DNA of 64,000 bases from Massilia aquatica (GTDB lineage Bacteria > Pseudomonadota > Gammaproteobacteria > Burkholderiales > Burkholderiaceae_D). The notes beneath the pieces were generated by a model. It was given only the letters and a program-made list of their open reading frames with translations, made no database searches and was not told the origin of the DNA. Positions 28,286 to 39,407 of the stretch are shown piece after piece (within the stretch, counting starts at the first letter, position 1; every line of letters begins with the position of its first letter). The DNA lies in NCBI RefSeq assembly GCF_011682045.1, contig NZ_VVIW01000007.1, positions 62,001 to 126,000 on the forward strand. Reading direction: 5' to 3'. A program made the translations under genes and the position numbers.

Positions 28286-30012
28286 ATGAACAACGAAGCA
28301 TCGGCCACCATCACGGGGTCCGAAATACTTGTCCGTTGTCTGGCGGAAGAAGGCGTTAAACACGTTTTCGGTTATCCAGGCGGCGCCGTACTGTATATCT
28401 ACGACGCCATCTTCAAGCAAGACAAATTCCAGCACGTCCTGGTACGCCACGAACAGGCCGCCGTGCATGCGGCAGATGCCTACTCGCGCAGCTCGAACAC
28501 CGTCGGCGTGGCCCTGGTCACTTCCGGTCCCGGTGTCACCAATGCCGTCACGGGTCTCGCCACGGCGTACATGGATTCGATTCCGATGGTCGTCATTTCC
28601 GGCCAGGTGCCCAGCACCGCGATTGGCCAGGATGCCTTCCAGGAATGCGACACGGTCGGCATCACGCGGCCCTGCGTCAAGCACAACTTCCTCGTCAAAG
28701 ATGTGAAAGACCTGGCCGCCACGATCAAGAAAGCGTTCTTCATTGCGCGCACCGGCCGTCCCGGTCCGGTCCTGGTCGATATCCCTAAAGACATCAGCAT
28801 GCACAAGTGCGCCTACGACTATCCGAAGGATATCGAAATGCGCTCGTACAAGCCGATCGACAAGGGCCATTCGGGCCAGATCCGCAAGGCCGTGCAACTG
28901 CTGCTGCAAGCCGAACGGCCGATGATCTATACCGGCGGCGGCGTGATCCTGGCCAATGCCTCGCCCGAGCTGAACCGGCTGGTTGACAAGCTTGGTTTTC
29001 CGGTCACCAATACCCTGATGGGCCTGGGCGCCTACCGCGCCTCGAGCGACAACTTCCTGGGCATGCCCGGCATGCACGGCACGTATGAAGCGAACATGGC
29101 GATGCAGCACTGCGACGTCCTGATCGCCATCGGCGCGCGCTTCGACGACCGCGTGATCGGCAACCCGAAACACTTCGCCTCGAACCCGCGCAAGATTATC
29201 CACGTGGACATCGATCCATCGTCGATTTCCAAGCGCGTCAAGGTCGATATTCCCATCGTCGGCAACGTCAAGGACGTGCTGATCGAATTCCTGGCGCAGC
29301 TCGACGCCGCCGACGCCAAGGTCAACGCCGCGCCGCTCAAGGACTGGTGGAAGCAGATCGGCGAATGGCGCGGGCGCGAGTGCCTGAAATACGCCGATTC
29401 CGACCTGGTCATCAAGCCGCAGTCGGTCGTGCAAAAGGTGTGGGAAATCACCAAGGGCGACGCTTTCATTACCTCCGACGTCGGCCAGCACCAGATGTGG
29501 GCGGCCCAGTACTACCCGTTCGACAAGCCGCGCCGCTGGATCAATTCCGGCGGACTGGGCACCATGGGCGTGGGCTTGCCGTACGCCATGGGCGTGCAGA
29601 TGGCCAATCCGGACGCCACCGTGGCCTGCATCACCGGCGAAGGCTCGATCCAGATGTGCATCCAGGAACTGGCTACCTGCAAGCAATATCACCTGACGCC
29701 GAAAATCATTTTGCTCAACAACCGCTTCCTCGGCATGGTGCGCCAGTGGCAACAGATCGACTACGGTTCGCGCTATTCCGAGTCGTACATGGATTCGCTG
29801 CCGGACTTTTCGATGCTGGCCGAGTCGTTCGGCCACGTCGGCATGAAGATCGAGAAACCGGGCGACGTCGACGGCGCGCTGAAAGAAGCCTTTGGCATGA
29901 AAGACCGCCTTGTGTTCATGAACTTCATCACTGACCAGTCCGAAAACGTCTGGCCGATGGTCAAGGCCGGCAAGGGCTTGTCCGAAATGCTGCTCGGATC
30001 GGAGGATCTGTA

Positions 30013-30013
<1 letters not shown>
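28286..30013 (+). CDS. ilvI: Acetolactate synthase large subunit, biosynthetic
   Basis: This 575-residue ThDP enzyme makes 2-acetolactate or 2-aceto-2-hydroxybutyrate in valine/leucine/isoleucine synthesis. It has the catalytic Glu in VRHEQAAVHAADAY, an FAD/central domain, and the ThDP-binding GEGSIQM-x24-LNN motif. The motif is GEG rather than the usual GDG, a variant I recall from other betaproteobacterial IlvI proteins. GAAAGGA precedes the start. It overlaps ilvH by one base. Confidence 0.97.
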
Positions 30014-31580
<1,567 letters not shown>

Positions 31581-31626
31581 TTGTTGTCGTAACGATAGCC
31601 GCTACTGTCACCGTTACCCGCCAACT

Positions 31627-31707
31627 CGTCATTCCCGCGTAGGCGGGAATCCATAGCACTTTCGCTGGGCCAATGTGCTATGGATTCCCGCCTACGCGGG
31701 AACGACG
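31627..31707. repeat. 81-bp near-perfect palindrome of dispersed repeat arms downstream of ilvC
   Basis: The arm at 31627-31659 and the reverse complement of 31675-31707 match at 32 of 33 bases, around a 15-bp loop. Each arm carries ATTCCCGCGTAGGCGGGAAT then CCATAGCAC. The same arm occurs once between hscB and hscA. It forms a strong hairpin in the ilvIHC transcript 3' region and probably ends or stabilises the message. Confidence 0.9.
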
Positions 31708-31870
31708 GTTTCGAGGCTAATGGCATTGTCCAGATGTAAGCAATCATCCCAAATTTGCAAATTTTGATTACAACGGTACGTGGTTCGTCCGATTCCGGGT
31801 ATCGTCCGGGTTAACCAAGCTGATGAGGTAGCGATACCTCCTCATGTTTGCCATTTACCTGGAGAAAATC

Positions 31871-32620
31871 ATGTCACTCAAAAAAATTGCACTCATCGCC
31901 GCCGTGGCTTTTGCCATGCCCGCATTCGCCCAGAACACGCTGGCGACCGCCGGCGCGCTGGTGATCGTTCCCGCCTACGGTGAAGTCACCCATCCGAACG
32001 ACCAGGTCGTCGCCACCTTCTTTATCGAAGAAACCGACAAGGACAAGGCCGCCGCCGCTTCGCGCGTCAATACAAAAATGAAGCAGGGCACCGAGATCGT
32101 GCGCCGCGAAGATCCGAAAGCGATCCTGAAAACGGTCGGCTACTACACCTATCCGGTCTATCCTGAAGTGGCGCCGCGCCCGGACGGCCAACCACAGCCG
32201 CGCCCGCTCGTGCCGACCGGCTGGCGCGTGGGCCAGTATCTGGAAGTAAAAACCACCAACCTGGCCAACCTGCCGAAGATGACCGCCGCCGTGCAAAAAG
32301 TGCTGGCCCTGAACGGCCTCAATTTCGGGCTGTCGCCGGAAACCACCCGCAAGCTCGACGACCAGCGCCTGATCGCCACCTACAAGAACCTGAACGAGCG
32401 CGTCGCCGCGATCGCCAGTGCCATGGGCCGCAAGATGAGCGAAGCGGTGATCGATACGCTCGACTATGAAGGCTCGGGCAACTATGCCGGCCAGCAAGAT
32501 GCTGCACCGCAATTCATGCGAGCCGCCAAGGCTGAAACCGCCGAAGTGGCCGAACCAAGCTTCGAGCCGGGCGAAACCACGCTGCAGATGCGTCTTGTAG
32601 GAAAGGTGAAATTCAAGTAA
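31871..32620 (+). CDS. SIMPL-domain periplasmic protein
   Basis: This 249-residue protein has a signal peptide (MSLKKIALIAAVAFAMPAFAQ, cleavage after residue 20). A SIMPL/DUF541 domain follows: GALVIVPAYGEVTHPNDQVVATFFIEETDKD is the N-terminal strand pattern, with the conserved TVGYYTYPVY and GWRVGQYLEVKT segments. CTGGAGAAA precedes the ATG at 31871. The family is periplasmic and poorly understood; some members relate to oxidative stress. Confidence 0.9.
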   Translation: MSLKKIALIAAVAFAMPAFAQNTLATAGALVIVPAYGEVTHPNDQVVATFFIEETDKDKAAAASRVNTKMKQGTEIVRREDPKAILKTVGYYTYPVYPEVAPRPDGQPQPRPLVPTGWRVGQYLEVKTTNLANLPKMTAAVQKVLALNGLNFGLSPETTRKLDDQRLIATYKNLNERVAAIASAMGRKMSEAVIDTLDYEGSGNYAGQQDAAPQFMRAAKAETAEVAEPSFEPGETTLQMRLVGKVKFK

Positions 32621-32733
32621 AAGTATCTGATCGCTAAGTTCACGGTGCTCCCACTATAATAAGTGTGAAACCAGCCGCGCCCACTTTCGGGCGCGGCCAG
32701 ACCCAGCGATCCTGTTACTTGAAACGGAAATCT

Positions 32734-33600
32734 ATGCCGACCTTCCCACGCCGCAGAAAGCCCTCCATCCCGAAAGCCAAGGGCGGCAAACTGTCCCGCT
32801 TCAGCAAGATTGGCCGCCGGGTCGATGCCGACGGCAACCCGATGCGGCGCCGTGGAATCTACCTGTTACCGAATGCCTTCACCACCGCCGCGCTGTTCTG
32901 CGGCTTTTACGCCATCGTCATGGCCATGAACCAGCGCTTCGAGCATGCTGGCTGGGCCATTTTCATCGCCATGATCTTAGATGGCCTGGACGGGCGCATC
33001 GCCCGCCTGACCAACACCCAATCCGAATTCGGCGCCCAGTACGACAGCCTGGCCGACATGGTCTCCTTCGGCGCCGCGCCGGCGTTGGTGATCTATGAAT
33101 GGTCGCTGCGCGGCCTCGGCAAATTCGGCTGGCTGGCCGCCTTTGTCTACTGCGCCGGCGCCGCCTTGCGCCTGGCGCGCTTCAACACCAATATCGAAGT
33201 GGTCGACAAGCGCTTCTTCCAGGGCTTGCCCAGCCCGGCCGCCGCCGCCATGGTGGCCGGTTTCGTGCTGATGATGACCGATCTGGGTTATTCCGGCGTC
33301 CAGCTGCCGTGGATCTCGTGGGGCATCGCCCTGTTCGCCGGCCTGACCATGGTCACCAATGTCCCGTTCTACAGCTTCAAGGACGTCAATTTCCGCAAGT
33401 CGGTGCCGTTCATCGTCGTGTTCCTGATCGCGCTGGCGCTGGCGCTGGTCTCGCTCGACCCGCCCAAAGTGCTGATGCCGCTGTTTGTACTGTATGGTTT
33501 GTCCGGCTACGCGGTGTACGCATGGCGCCTTGCCAAGGGCAAGCCGGTGAGCATTGTGCAAACCGACGACGAAGCTCTGGACCCGAGCGAACGCCGCTGA
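32734..33600 (+). CDS. pssA: CDP-diacylglycerol-serine O-phosphatidyltransferase
   Basis: This 288-residue membrane enzyme makes phosphatidylserine from CDP-diacylglycerol and serine. The CDP-alcohol phosphotransferase motif is complete: DGLDGRIAR followed at the right spacing by GAQYDSLAD. About eight membrane helices follow. The first 45 residues are basic and cytosolic. The ATG at 32734 was chosen over an upstream one at 32665 that has no better ribosome site. A position between ilvC and leuA is common in Burkholderiales. Confidence 0.95.
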   Translation: MPTFPRRRKPSIPKAKGGKLSRFSKIGRRVDADGNPMRRRGIYLLPNAFTTAALFCGFYAIVMAMNQRFEHAGWAIFIAMILDGLDGRIARLTNTQSEFGAQYDSLADMVSFGAAPALVIYEWSLRGLGKFGWLAAFVYCAGAALRLARFNTNIEVVDKRFFQGLPSPAAAAMVAGFVLMMTDLGYSGVQLPWISWGIALFAGLTMVTNVPFYSFKDVNFRKSVPFIVVFLIALALALVSLDPPKVLMPLFVLYGLSGYAVYAWRLAKGKPVSIVQTDDEALDPSERR

Positions 33601-33665
33601 CCATCGACCGATGCGATGGCGGCCGGCGCAAGCTCGCCTTTTCTACCTAGCCCAATGGAGCCGCC

Positions 33666-35210
33666 ATGACGAATTCGAATCGCCTGATCATTTTTGACAC
33701 CACCCTGCGCGACGGCGAGCAATCGCCCGGCGCCTCGATGACCAAGGATGAAAAGGTGCGCATCGCGCGCCAGTTGGAGCGCATGCGCGTCGACGTCATC
33801 GAAGCCGGCTTCGCGGCCGCGTCGCCGGGCGACTTCGAAGCCATCCGCGCCATCGCCAGCGCGGTGCGCGAATCGACCATCTGCTCACTCTCGCGCGCCA
33901 ACGACCGCGACATCGCGCGCGCCGCCGAAGCGCTGGCCCCGGCCGAACGCAAACGCATCCACACCTTTATTGCCACCTCGCCCCTGCACATGCAGATGAA
34001 GCTGCGCATGGAGCCGGAACAGGTGCTCGAACAGGCGAAGATTGCGATCCGTTGCGCGCGCCAGTACACCGACGACATCGAATTTTCGCCCGAAGACGGC
34101 AGCCGCTCCGACGAAGACTTCTTGTGCCGCGTGCTTGAAGCGGTGATCGCCGAAGGCGCCACCACCATCAATTTTCCCGACACGGTCGGCTACGCCGTGC
34201 CCGAGGTGTTTGGGGCCACCATCTTGCGCCTGCGCGAGCGCATTCCCAATTCCGACAAGGCCGTCTGGTCGGTTCACTGCCACAACGACCTTGGGCTGGC
34301 GGTCGCCAATTCGCTGGCCGGCGTGATGATCGGCGGCGCGCGCCAGATCGAATGCACCATCAACGGCCTGGGTGAACGCGCCGGCAACACCGCGCTGGAA
34401 GAAGTGGTGATGGCGCTGCGCACCCGCAGCGACCACTTCGGGCTCGAACTGGGCATCGACACCACGCAGATCGTGGCCGCCTCCAAAATGGTCTCGCAGA
34501 TTACCGGCTTTGCGGTGCAGCCGAACAAGGCGGTGGTGGGCGCGAACGCCTTTGCGCACGCGTCGGGCATCCACCAGGACGGCATCCTGAAGGCGCGCGA
34601 AACCTACGAGATCATGCGCGCCGAAGACGTGGGCTGGGCCGCCAACAAGATCGTGCTGGGCAAACTGTCGGGCCGCAACGCCTTCAAGGAACGCTTGCGC
34701 GAACTGGGCATCGTGCTCGAATCCGAGGCCGAAGTGAACGCCGCCTTCGCCCGCTTCAAGGAGCTGGCCGATCGCAAGTCCGAGATTTTTGATGAAGACA
34801 TCATGGCCCTGGTGTCCGATGAAGAGCACGCGCAGGAAGGCGAGCATTACCGCTTCGTGTCGCTCGCGCAGCGCTCCGAAACCGGCGAAATCCCGAGCGC
34901 CAAGGTGGTGTTCGCGATCGACGGCAAGGAATTTACCTGCGAAGGCGACGGCGATGGCCCGGTCGACGCCACCGTCAACGCCATCGAAAAAGAAGCGGCC
35001 AGCGGCGCCGAACTGGTGCTGTTTTCGATCAACGCGATCAGCAACGGCACCCAGTCACAGGGCGAGGTCACGATGCGCCTGTCGCGCTCGGGGAGGATTG
35101 TCAACGGCGTCGGTTCGGACCCGGACATCATCGTCGCCTCGGCCAAGGCTTATTTATCGGGCCTGAACAAGCTGCACTCGAAGATCGAGCGCGTCAACCC
35201 GCAGCAGTAG
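33666..35210 (+). CDS. leuA: 2-isopropylmalate synthase
   Basis: This 514-residue enzyme condenses acetyl-CoA and 2-oxoisovalerate, the first step of leucine synthesis. The catalytic barrel has the [15 protein letters not shown] metal site and the [14 protein letters not shown] His-x-His ligands. The LeuA dimer/allosteric domain (about 390-510) for leucine feedback is present. GGAGCC precedes the ATG. A GC-rich hairpin follows the stop by 11 bp. Confidence 0.97.
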   Translation: MTNSNRLIIFDTTLRDGEQSPGASMTKDEKVRIARQLERMRVDVIEAGFAAASPGDFEAIRAIASAVRESTICSLSRANDRDIARAAEALAPAERKRIHTFIATSPLHMQMKLRMEPEQVLEQAKIAIRCARQYTDDIEFSPEDGSRSDEDFLCRVLEAVIAEGATTINFPDTVGYAVPEVFGATILRLRERIPNSDKAVWSVHCHNDLGLAVANSLAGVMIGGARQIECTINGLGERAGNTALEEVVMALRTRSDHFGLELGIDTTQIVAASKMVSQITGFAVQPNKAVVGANAFAHASGIHQDGILKARETYEIMRAEDVGWAANKIVLGKLSGRNAFKERLRELGIVLESEAEVNAAFARFKELADRKSEIFDEDIMALVSDEEHAQEGEHYRFVSLAQRSETGEIPSAKVVFAIDGKEFTCEGDGDGPVDATVNAIEKEAASGAELVLFSINAISNGTQSQGEVTMRLSRSGRIVNGVGSDPDIIVASAKAYLSGLNKLHSKIERVNPQQ

Positions 35211-35221
35211 GCGCCTGCGTG

Positions 35222-35246
35222 GCACCGGCTTGCACCACGCCGGTGC
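35222..35246 (+). terminator. GC-rich hairpin after leuA
   Basis: GCACCGGC (35222-35229) pairs perfectly with GCCGGTGC (35239-35246) across a 9-nt loop, 11 bp after the leuA stop. No strong T-run follows, so intrinsic termination is only possible. Confidence 0.5.
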
Positions 35247-35587
35247 GGTCTTGCCGCCGGCGCCAGCCGGGCCGTGTAAAATCCAGCCTTCGTCGCGCTT
35301 GCGTGCATCGCCTTTGTTGGGCCTGCCACCGCAGGCGACGGCTTTCTTGCGGAGACCGACTCCGCATCCTATCGCAGCAGCGATTTCGGACTGACATGGA
35401 CGTTTATCAGCAAAGACCGGCGCCCGCCAGCCTTCGGCCGGGAAGTGGTACACGACGCCGTGGCTGGCGTATAACGGCCGGGTACCGGGAAGCTAGCTCG
35501 ATGTGCCTTCCCCGCTTGGCTATGATTGCTTACCCACGCGCCATCCAATATGCTGGCTATTGCAATTTCACCTGAAGGATCAGCAAC
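35247..35587. other. Intergenic region, no gene seen
   Basis: These 341 bp run between the leuA hairpin and the propeller gene. No coding frame or clear promoter stands out. The last bases, GAAGGA, form the ribosome binding site of the next gene. Confidence 0.4.
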
Positions 35588-36661
35588 GTGTACCCCTTTC
35601 GACGACCCATCGCCGCTTACGGCTTATTGGCCTGCATGTTGGCCGGCAACGTGCAGGCGACTGCCTGCTACGGGGAGCGCATTTACTGGGCGCGCACCAG
35701 CAGCGAAGGAAAGATCTTGCTATATACGACGTTCGGCTTGCTCCTGAGCAGCGACCACGGCAAGACCTGGAGCATGGTCGAGGGCCCGGTCGACGGTTCC
35801 CCTCCGGTCGAGGCCGGTCCGGCCCTTGTGACCGCATTCAGCAATAGGGACAGGCCGCGCAACTCCCCGGACGCTGGGCTGTACCGCTCCATCGATTTCG
35901 GTCTCACCTGGAGCCGGATCGGTGACGCGCGTGGTGCGTTTGCCGCCGGCCCGGCCGGCACGGTGTACGCATGCGATGAGCGCCGGGCGCAGGTGGAGAG
36001 ATACACCCCCTCCACGGGAAGCTGGAGCAAAACCGCCCTGCTGGAGCAGGACGCACATGACAGTTCAACTTGCCGGGAAGTTCGGGTCGACGGGAGCAAT
36101 GTCTGGGTGCGCGGCAGCAGCCGCATGTTTCATAGCACGAACAATGGCGCCAGCTGGACCGCCACGATCCCACCGCAGTACTTGGGCAAAAGCGTGGCCT
36201 CTGCGATGCACGCCGACGGCGCCGGCCTTCTCTACGCCACCGGCGGGTTTGCGGAAGAATCTCATCTCATTCGCAGCGATGATGCTGGCGCAACGTGGAC
36301 AAGCAGTCGTCCGAGCTATCCGCCAGGCATGGCGCCTAAGTACGAACGGCTGGTGGGCGGTCAGGATCGCACACTGTACGTGCTCGGCGGGCATCGCGTT
36401 CCCGCCACCAGCACAGAGATCACTACCTTGTACCGCGTGAGCGGCGATAAAACGGAAACGCTGTTCGATATCCCCACGCCGCTCTTGAGTACGCCGAAAG
36501 CGCCCTTGCATATCGCCGCCGACGGCAGCATGAGTTATGCCACTTACTCCAGCGTGTGGGTCAGTCTCGCCGGCGGCAAGAACTGGCGTGAAATACCCGG
36601 CCACACCTTGACCAAAAAGCCGTGGCTGGTCTGTGACGGCCGTATCCAGCCTGTGCAATGA
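35588..36661 (+). CDS. Exported beta-propeller protein with BNR-like repeats
   Basis: This 357-residue protein starts at GTG 35588 behind GAAGGA, with a signal peptide (cleavage near QATA, residue 25). BNR/Asp-box-like motifs recur: SSDHGKTWS, SIDFGLTWS, STNNGASWT, SDDAGATWT, and a final SLAGGKNWR. This spacing suggests a sialidase-like beta-propeller of about five blades. Catalytic residues of sialidases are not evident, so a binding or structural role is more likely. The stop overlaps the SWIM gene start by 4 bp. Confidence 0.8.
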   Translation: MYPFRRPIAAYGLLACMLAGNVQATACYGERIYWARTSSEGKILLYTTFGLLLSSDHGKTWSMVEGPVDGSPPVEAGPALVTAFSNRDRPRNSPDAGLYRSIDFGLTWSRIGDARGAFAAGPAGTVYACDERRAQVERYTPSTGSWSKTALLEQDAHDSSTCREVRVDGSNVWVRGSSRMFHSTNNGASWTATIPPQYLGKSVASAMHADGAGLLYATGGFAEESHLIRSDDAGATWTSSRPSYPPGMAPKYERLVGGQDRTLYVLGGHRVPATSTEITTLYRVSGDKTETLFDIPTPLLSTPKAPLHIAADGSMSYATYSSVWVSLAGGKNWREIPGHTLTKKPWLVCDGRIQPVQ

Positions 36662-38016
36662 CGGCCCATCAACACGCCTACCATTACCTGGCGCCGTCGT
36701 CGCTCGACGCGGGCGCCCAGCCGCGCCTGCAACTGGCCACGTCCGATCCGCAAGGCGCACACCCGCACTTCTTCGAAGGCCGCCTGGTCGCGCCGCGCCT
36801 GGCGGCCGAACTGCTTTCCGCCGTCCACGTCATCGTCGGGTCGCGCTTTTTCACGCCATCGAACACGCTGGCGCGCGCCCTCGCGCTGGCCGACCCGGTC
36901 GTCACCTCCGGCGGCGGGCGGCTGCGCTTTGAAGGCTTTTCGTCCTGCTGCAGCGCCTACATCCGGGTAGACATGCTGCCTGGCGCCTATGACGGCGACG
37001 TGGTTGGAAAAGGCACCACCAACGTCGACTTCAACGCCCCCATGCGCGCTGCGCTGGCTTGCGTGCGCGACGCCGATGGCCTGATTCTTGCGATCGGCCA
37101 GGACGCGCTGCGCCTGCGCTCGGGCAGCGCCGACATCGTCGAGAAAAAGGTCACGCTGCCGCTGCGCTGGCTGCGCGGCATGCTCGAAGTGCAGTCCTAC
37201 CAGGCCTCGATGCACAAAAAGCTCGAAGCGCGCGGCATCGAAGCGCTGCGCTTTTTCCGCTCGCTGCCAAAAGCGTCGACCAGCAGGACGCCGCTGTGGG
37301 TGGTGGGTGGCCCTGGCGGCCTGCGCACCACCACCCGCGCCGAATCGCTTGGCGTGCGCGTGGCCGATACCAGCCGCCTGCGCGTGCTTGAACCCTTGCT
37401 GCCGAAGGCGCTGTCGCTGACGGTGTATGCCGACGACGCGCAGCAGGCCAGCGCCTGGGTGCTCGACTTCGGCAGCATGCGCCTGACGCTCGCGCTCAGC
37501 GCCGAAACCTGGCGCGGCTTCTCCGGCGAAGGCCAGGCCCTGCGCGCGCTGATGCGCTCCGGCGACAATGCCGCGCTGGCGCAAGTGCGCGCGCAACTGC
37601 AATGGCAGCCGCACTTGGACAGCGCCGTGCTGGCGCGCGAGCTGGCGCTGGAACGGCCGCAGGTGGACGACGCCCTGCGCGTGCTGGGCGTATCCGGCCT
37701 GGCCGGCTACGACGTGGCCGAAGGCAGTTATTTTCACCGCGTGCTGCCGTTCGACCTGACCCTGGCCGAGGACATGCATCCGCGCCTGGCCGGCGCGCGC
37801 GCCCTGGTCGACGCCGGCGCGGTGCGCCTGCTGCGCCAGGCGCCGCTGGAGGCGAGCGTGCAGGGCAGCGCCGTACTGCACCGCGTGCGCGAGGTCGGCG
37901 GCGAACTGGTATGCACCTGCCCATGGTTCGGCAAGCACCAGGGCCAGCGCGGACCGTGCAAGCACGTGCTGGCGGCCGAAGCGGCCCACTCCATGCAAGC
38001 ATCAAGGACATCATGA
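36658..38016 (+). CDS. SWIM zinc-finger protein
   Basis: This 452-residue protein ends with a SWIM finger: VCTCPWFGKHQGQRGPCKHVLA (Cys-x-Cys, spacer, Cys-x-His). The bulk is an unassigned globular region with SSCCSAYIRVDMLPGAYDGDVVGKGTTNVDFN near residues 94-125. SWIM domains bind DNA or protein. Homologues are often beside DUF6493 and MoxR/VWA genes; here the next gene is DUF6493-like and overlaps by 4 bp, while MoxR and VWA genes are absent. Confidence 0.85.
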   Translation: MTAHQHAYHYLAPSSLDAGAQPRLQLATSDPQGAHPHFFEGRLVAPRLAAELLSAVHVIVGSRFFTPSNTLARALALADPVVTSGGGRLRFEGFSSCCSAYIRVDMLPGAYDGDVVGKGTTNVDFNAPMRAALACVRDADGLILAIGQDALRLRSGSADIVEKKVTLPLRWLRGMLEVQSYQASMHKKLEARGIEALRFFRSLPKASTSRTPLWVVGGPGGLRTTTRAESLGVRVADTSRLRVLEPLLPKALSLTVYADDAQQASAWVLDFGSMRLTLALSAETWRGFSGEGQALRALMRSGDNAALAQVRAQLQWQPHLDSAVLARELALERPQVDDALRVLGVSGLAGYDVAEGSYFHRVLPFDLTLAEDMHPRLAGARALVDAGAVRLLRQAPLEASVQGSAVLHRVREVGGELVCTCPWFGKHQGQRGPCKHVLAAEAAHSMQASRTS

Positions 38017-39407
38017 TCAACACCGATCAACGCTTCATCCCGGCCAATCCGGTCGAAGCGGCCATCCACGCCGGCGATTTTGAGGCCATGGCCGCTGCGC
38101 TGCGGGCAATCTCGCCCGCGCAGCGCGCCAAACTGCGCGGCTCCCTGCGCGCGCTCGATAAAACCCTGCGCGACATCTATTGGGACAAGTCGCGCAAGTT
38201 GCCGCGCTGGTGGGGCGGGCAGGCGTCGACCGAGCAATTCGCGTGCGCCGCCGCCGCCGTGTTCGTGTGCGGCACCGCCAGGGATCATGCCGATGTCTAT
38301 CTCTGGACCGACAAGGTGTTCGGTTGCCTCGACCTGCTGGAAGCGGGTGCGCTGCGGCGCCTGGCCGGGGTGATGGTGCGCAGCGCGCCGCACCAGTTCC
38401 ACCGCGCCCAGCGCCTGATCGTGGAGGGCCGCTCGGACCGTCCCGATGGCGAGGAATACATCATCGGCCTGATCGGCGCGCCCGACTTCGCCCCGTTGGG
38501 CATGTCATTGCCGGAGCTGGTGCAGGCCGATCCCGCGCTGCTGGCCGGGCCGGTACTGCGCGTGTTCGAGGTCCAGGGGGCCGGCTTGAAGAATCTGGCG
38601 TCGGTCGACAGCCAGGCCCGCGAATCGGGCAACACCTGGAGCGCCGCCTTTTTGGAGTGGATCAGGCTCGGTCATTTCACACGCGTGCAGCTGCTTGGCT
38701 GCACGCTCGGCACGCTGGAACAGGACTGGCCGCAGGCGCGGGCCGGCTGGTTCTCGCGCTTTCACGAGACGCTGGCCCCCACGCCTGCCGAGATGGCGCC
38801 GTTCGCCACGCGCTATCTGGGCCTGTGCCAGAGCCGCATCGCGCCGACCGTCACCATGGCCATGGGTGCGCTGGCAGCGCTGTTCAAGAGTGGCCACGTC
38901 GACGCCGGCCAGGTGCTGGGGGCGCTGGCGCCGGTGATGTCGGCACCCGTCAAGAGCCAGATCGACAGGGCGCTCAAGCTGGCCGACCAGGTGGTCCGGC
39001 AGCATCCTGCCAGCGCCCACGCCGCGTCGGCGCTGGTGCAGCTGGCGCTGGCGCACGAGGCCCCCGAGGTGCACAAGAAGGTCATCGGGCGCCTGGCTGC
39101 CTGGGGCTTCGACCTGGATACCCGCAGCGATCTCGAAGCGGTCCTGCAGCTGGTGTCGGCCTCGAATCGCGATGCGCTCGCCGCGCTGGTCGGCGTGGGC
39201 GCAGCAGCGCCCGAGGCGCCGCCGCTGGTGACGCCCCATGCGCCGCGCGTGCGGCCGTCGCCGCTGGACCCGGCGCGCGCACTGGCGCCGCTCGACGACA
39301 TCGACGAACTGGTGCAAACCATGGCGTCCATCTTCGAGAACGAAGGCCACCCCGACCAGTTCGAGCGCGCCCTGGACGGGCTGGCGCGCCAGTTGCCGTT
39401 GACCTAA
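38013..39407 (+). CDS. DUF6493-like protein, N-terminal part ended by an in-frame TAA
   Basis: This 464-residue product starts with ATG overlapping the SWIM stop (ATGA). It is mostly helical, with a HEAT-like character (AMAAALRAISPAQRAKLRGSLRAL, LYLGLCQSRIAPTVTMAMGALAALFKSG). The frame continues directly after the TAA at 39405-39407 for another 437 codons with the same composition, so this is probably the front half of a protein of about 900 residues. The family name is from my memory of SWIM-linked DUF6493 proteins. Confidence 0.6.
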   Translation: MINTDQRFIPANPVEAAIHAGDFEAMAAALRAISPAQRAKLRGSLRALDKTLRDIYWDKSRKLPRWWGGQASTEQFACAAAAVFVCGTARDHADVYLWTDKVFGCLDLLEAGALRRLAGVMVRSAPHQFHRAQRLIVEGRSDRPDGEEYIIGLIGAPDFAPLGMSLPELVQADPALLAGPVLRVFEVQGAGLKNLASVDSQARESGNTWSAAFLEWIRLGHFTRVQLLGCTLGTLEQDWPQARAGWFSRFHETLAPTPAEMAPFATRYLGLCQSRIAPTVTMAMGALAALFKSGHVDAGQVLGALAPVMSAPVKSQIDRALKLADQVVRQHPASAHAASALVQLALAHEAPEVHKKVIGRLAAWGFDLDTRSDLEAVLQLVSASNRDALAALVGVGAAAPEAPPLVTPHAPRVRPSPLDPARALAPLDDIDELVQTMASIFENEGHPDQFERALDGLARQLPLT

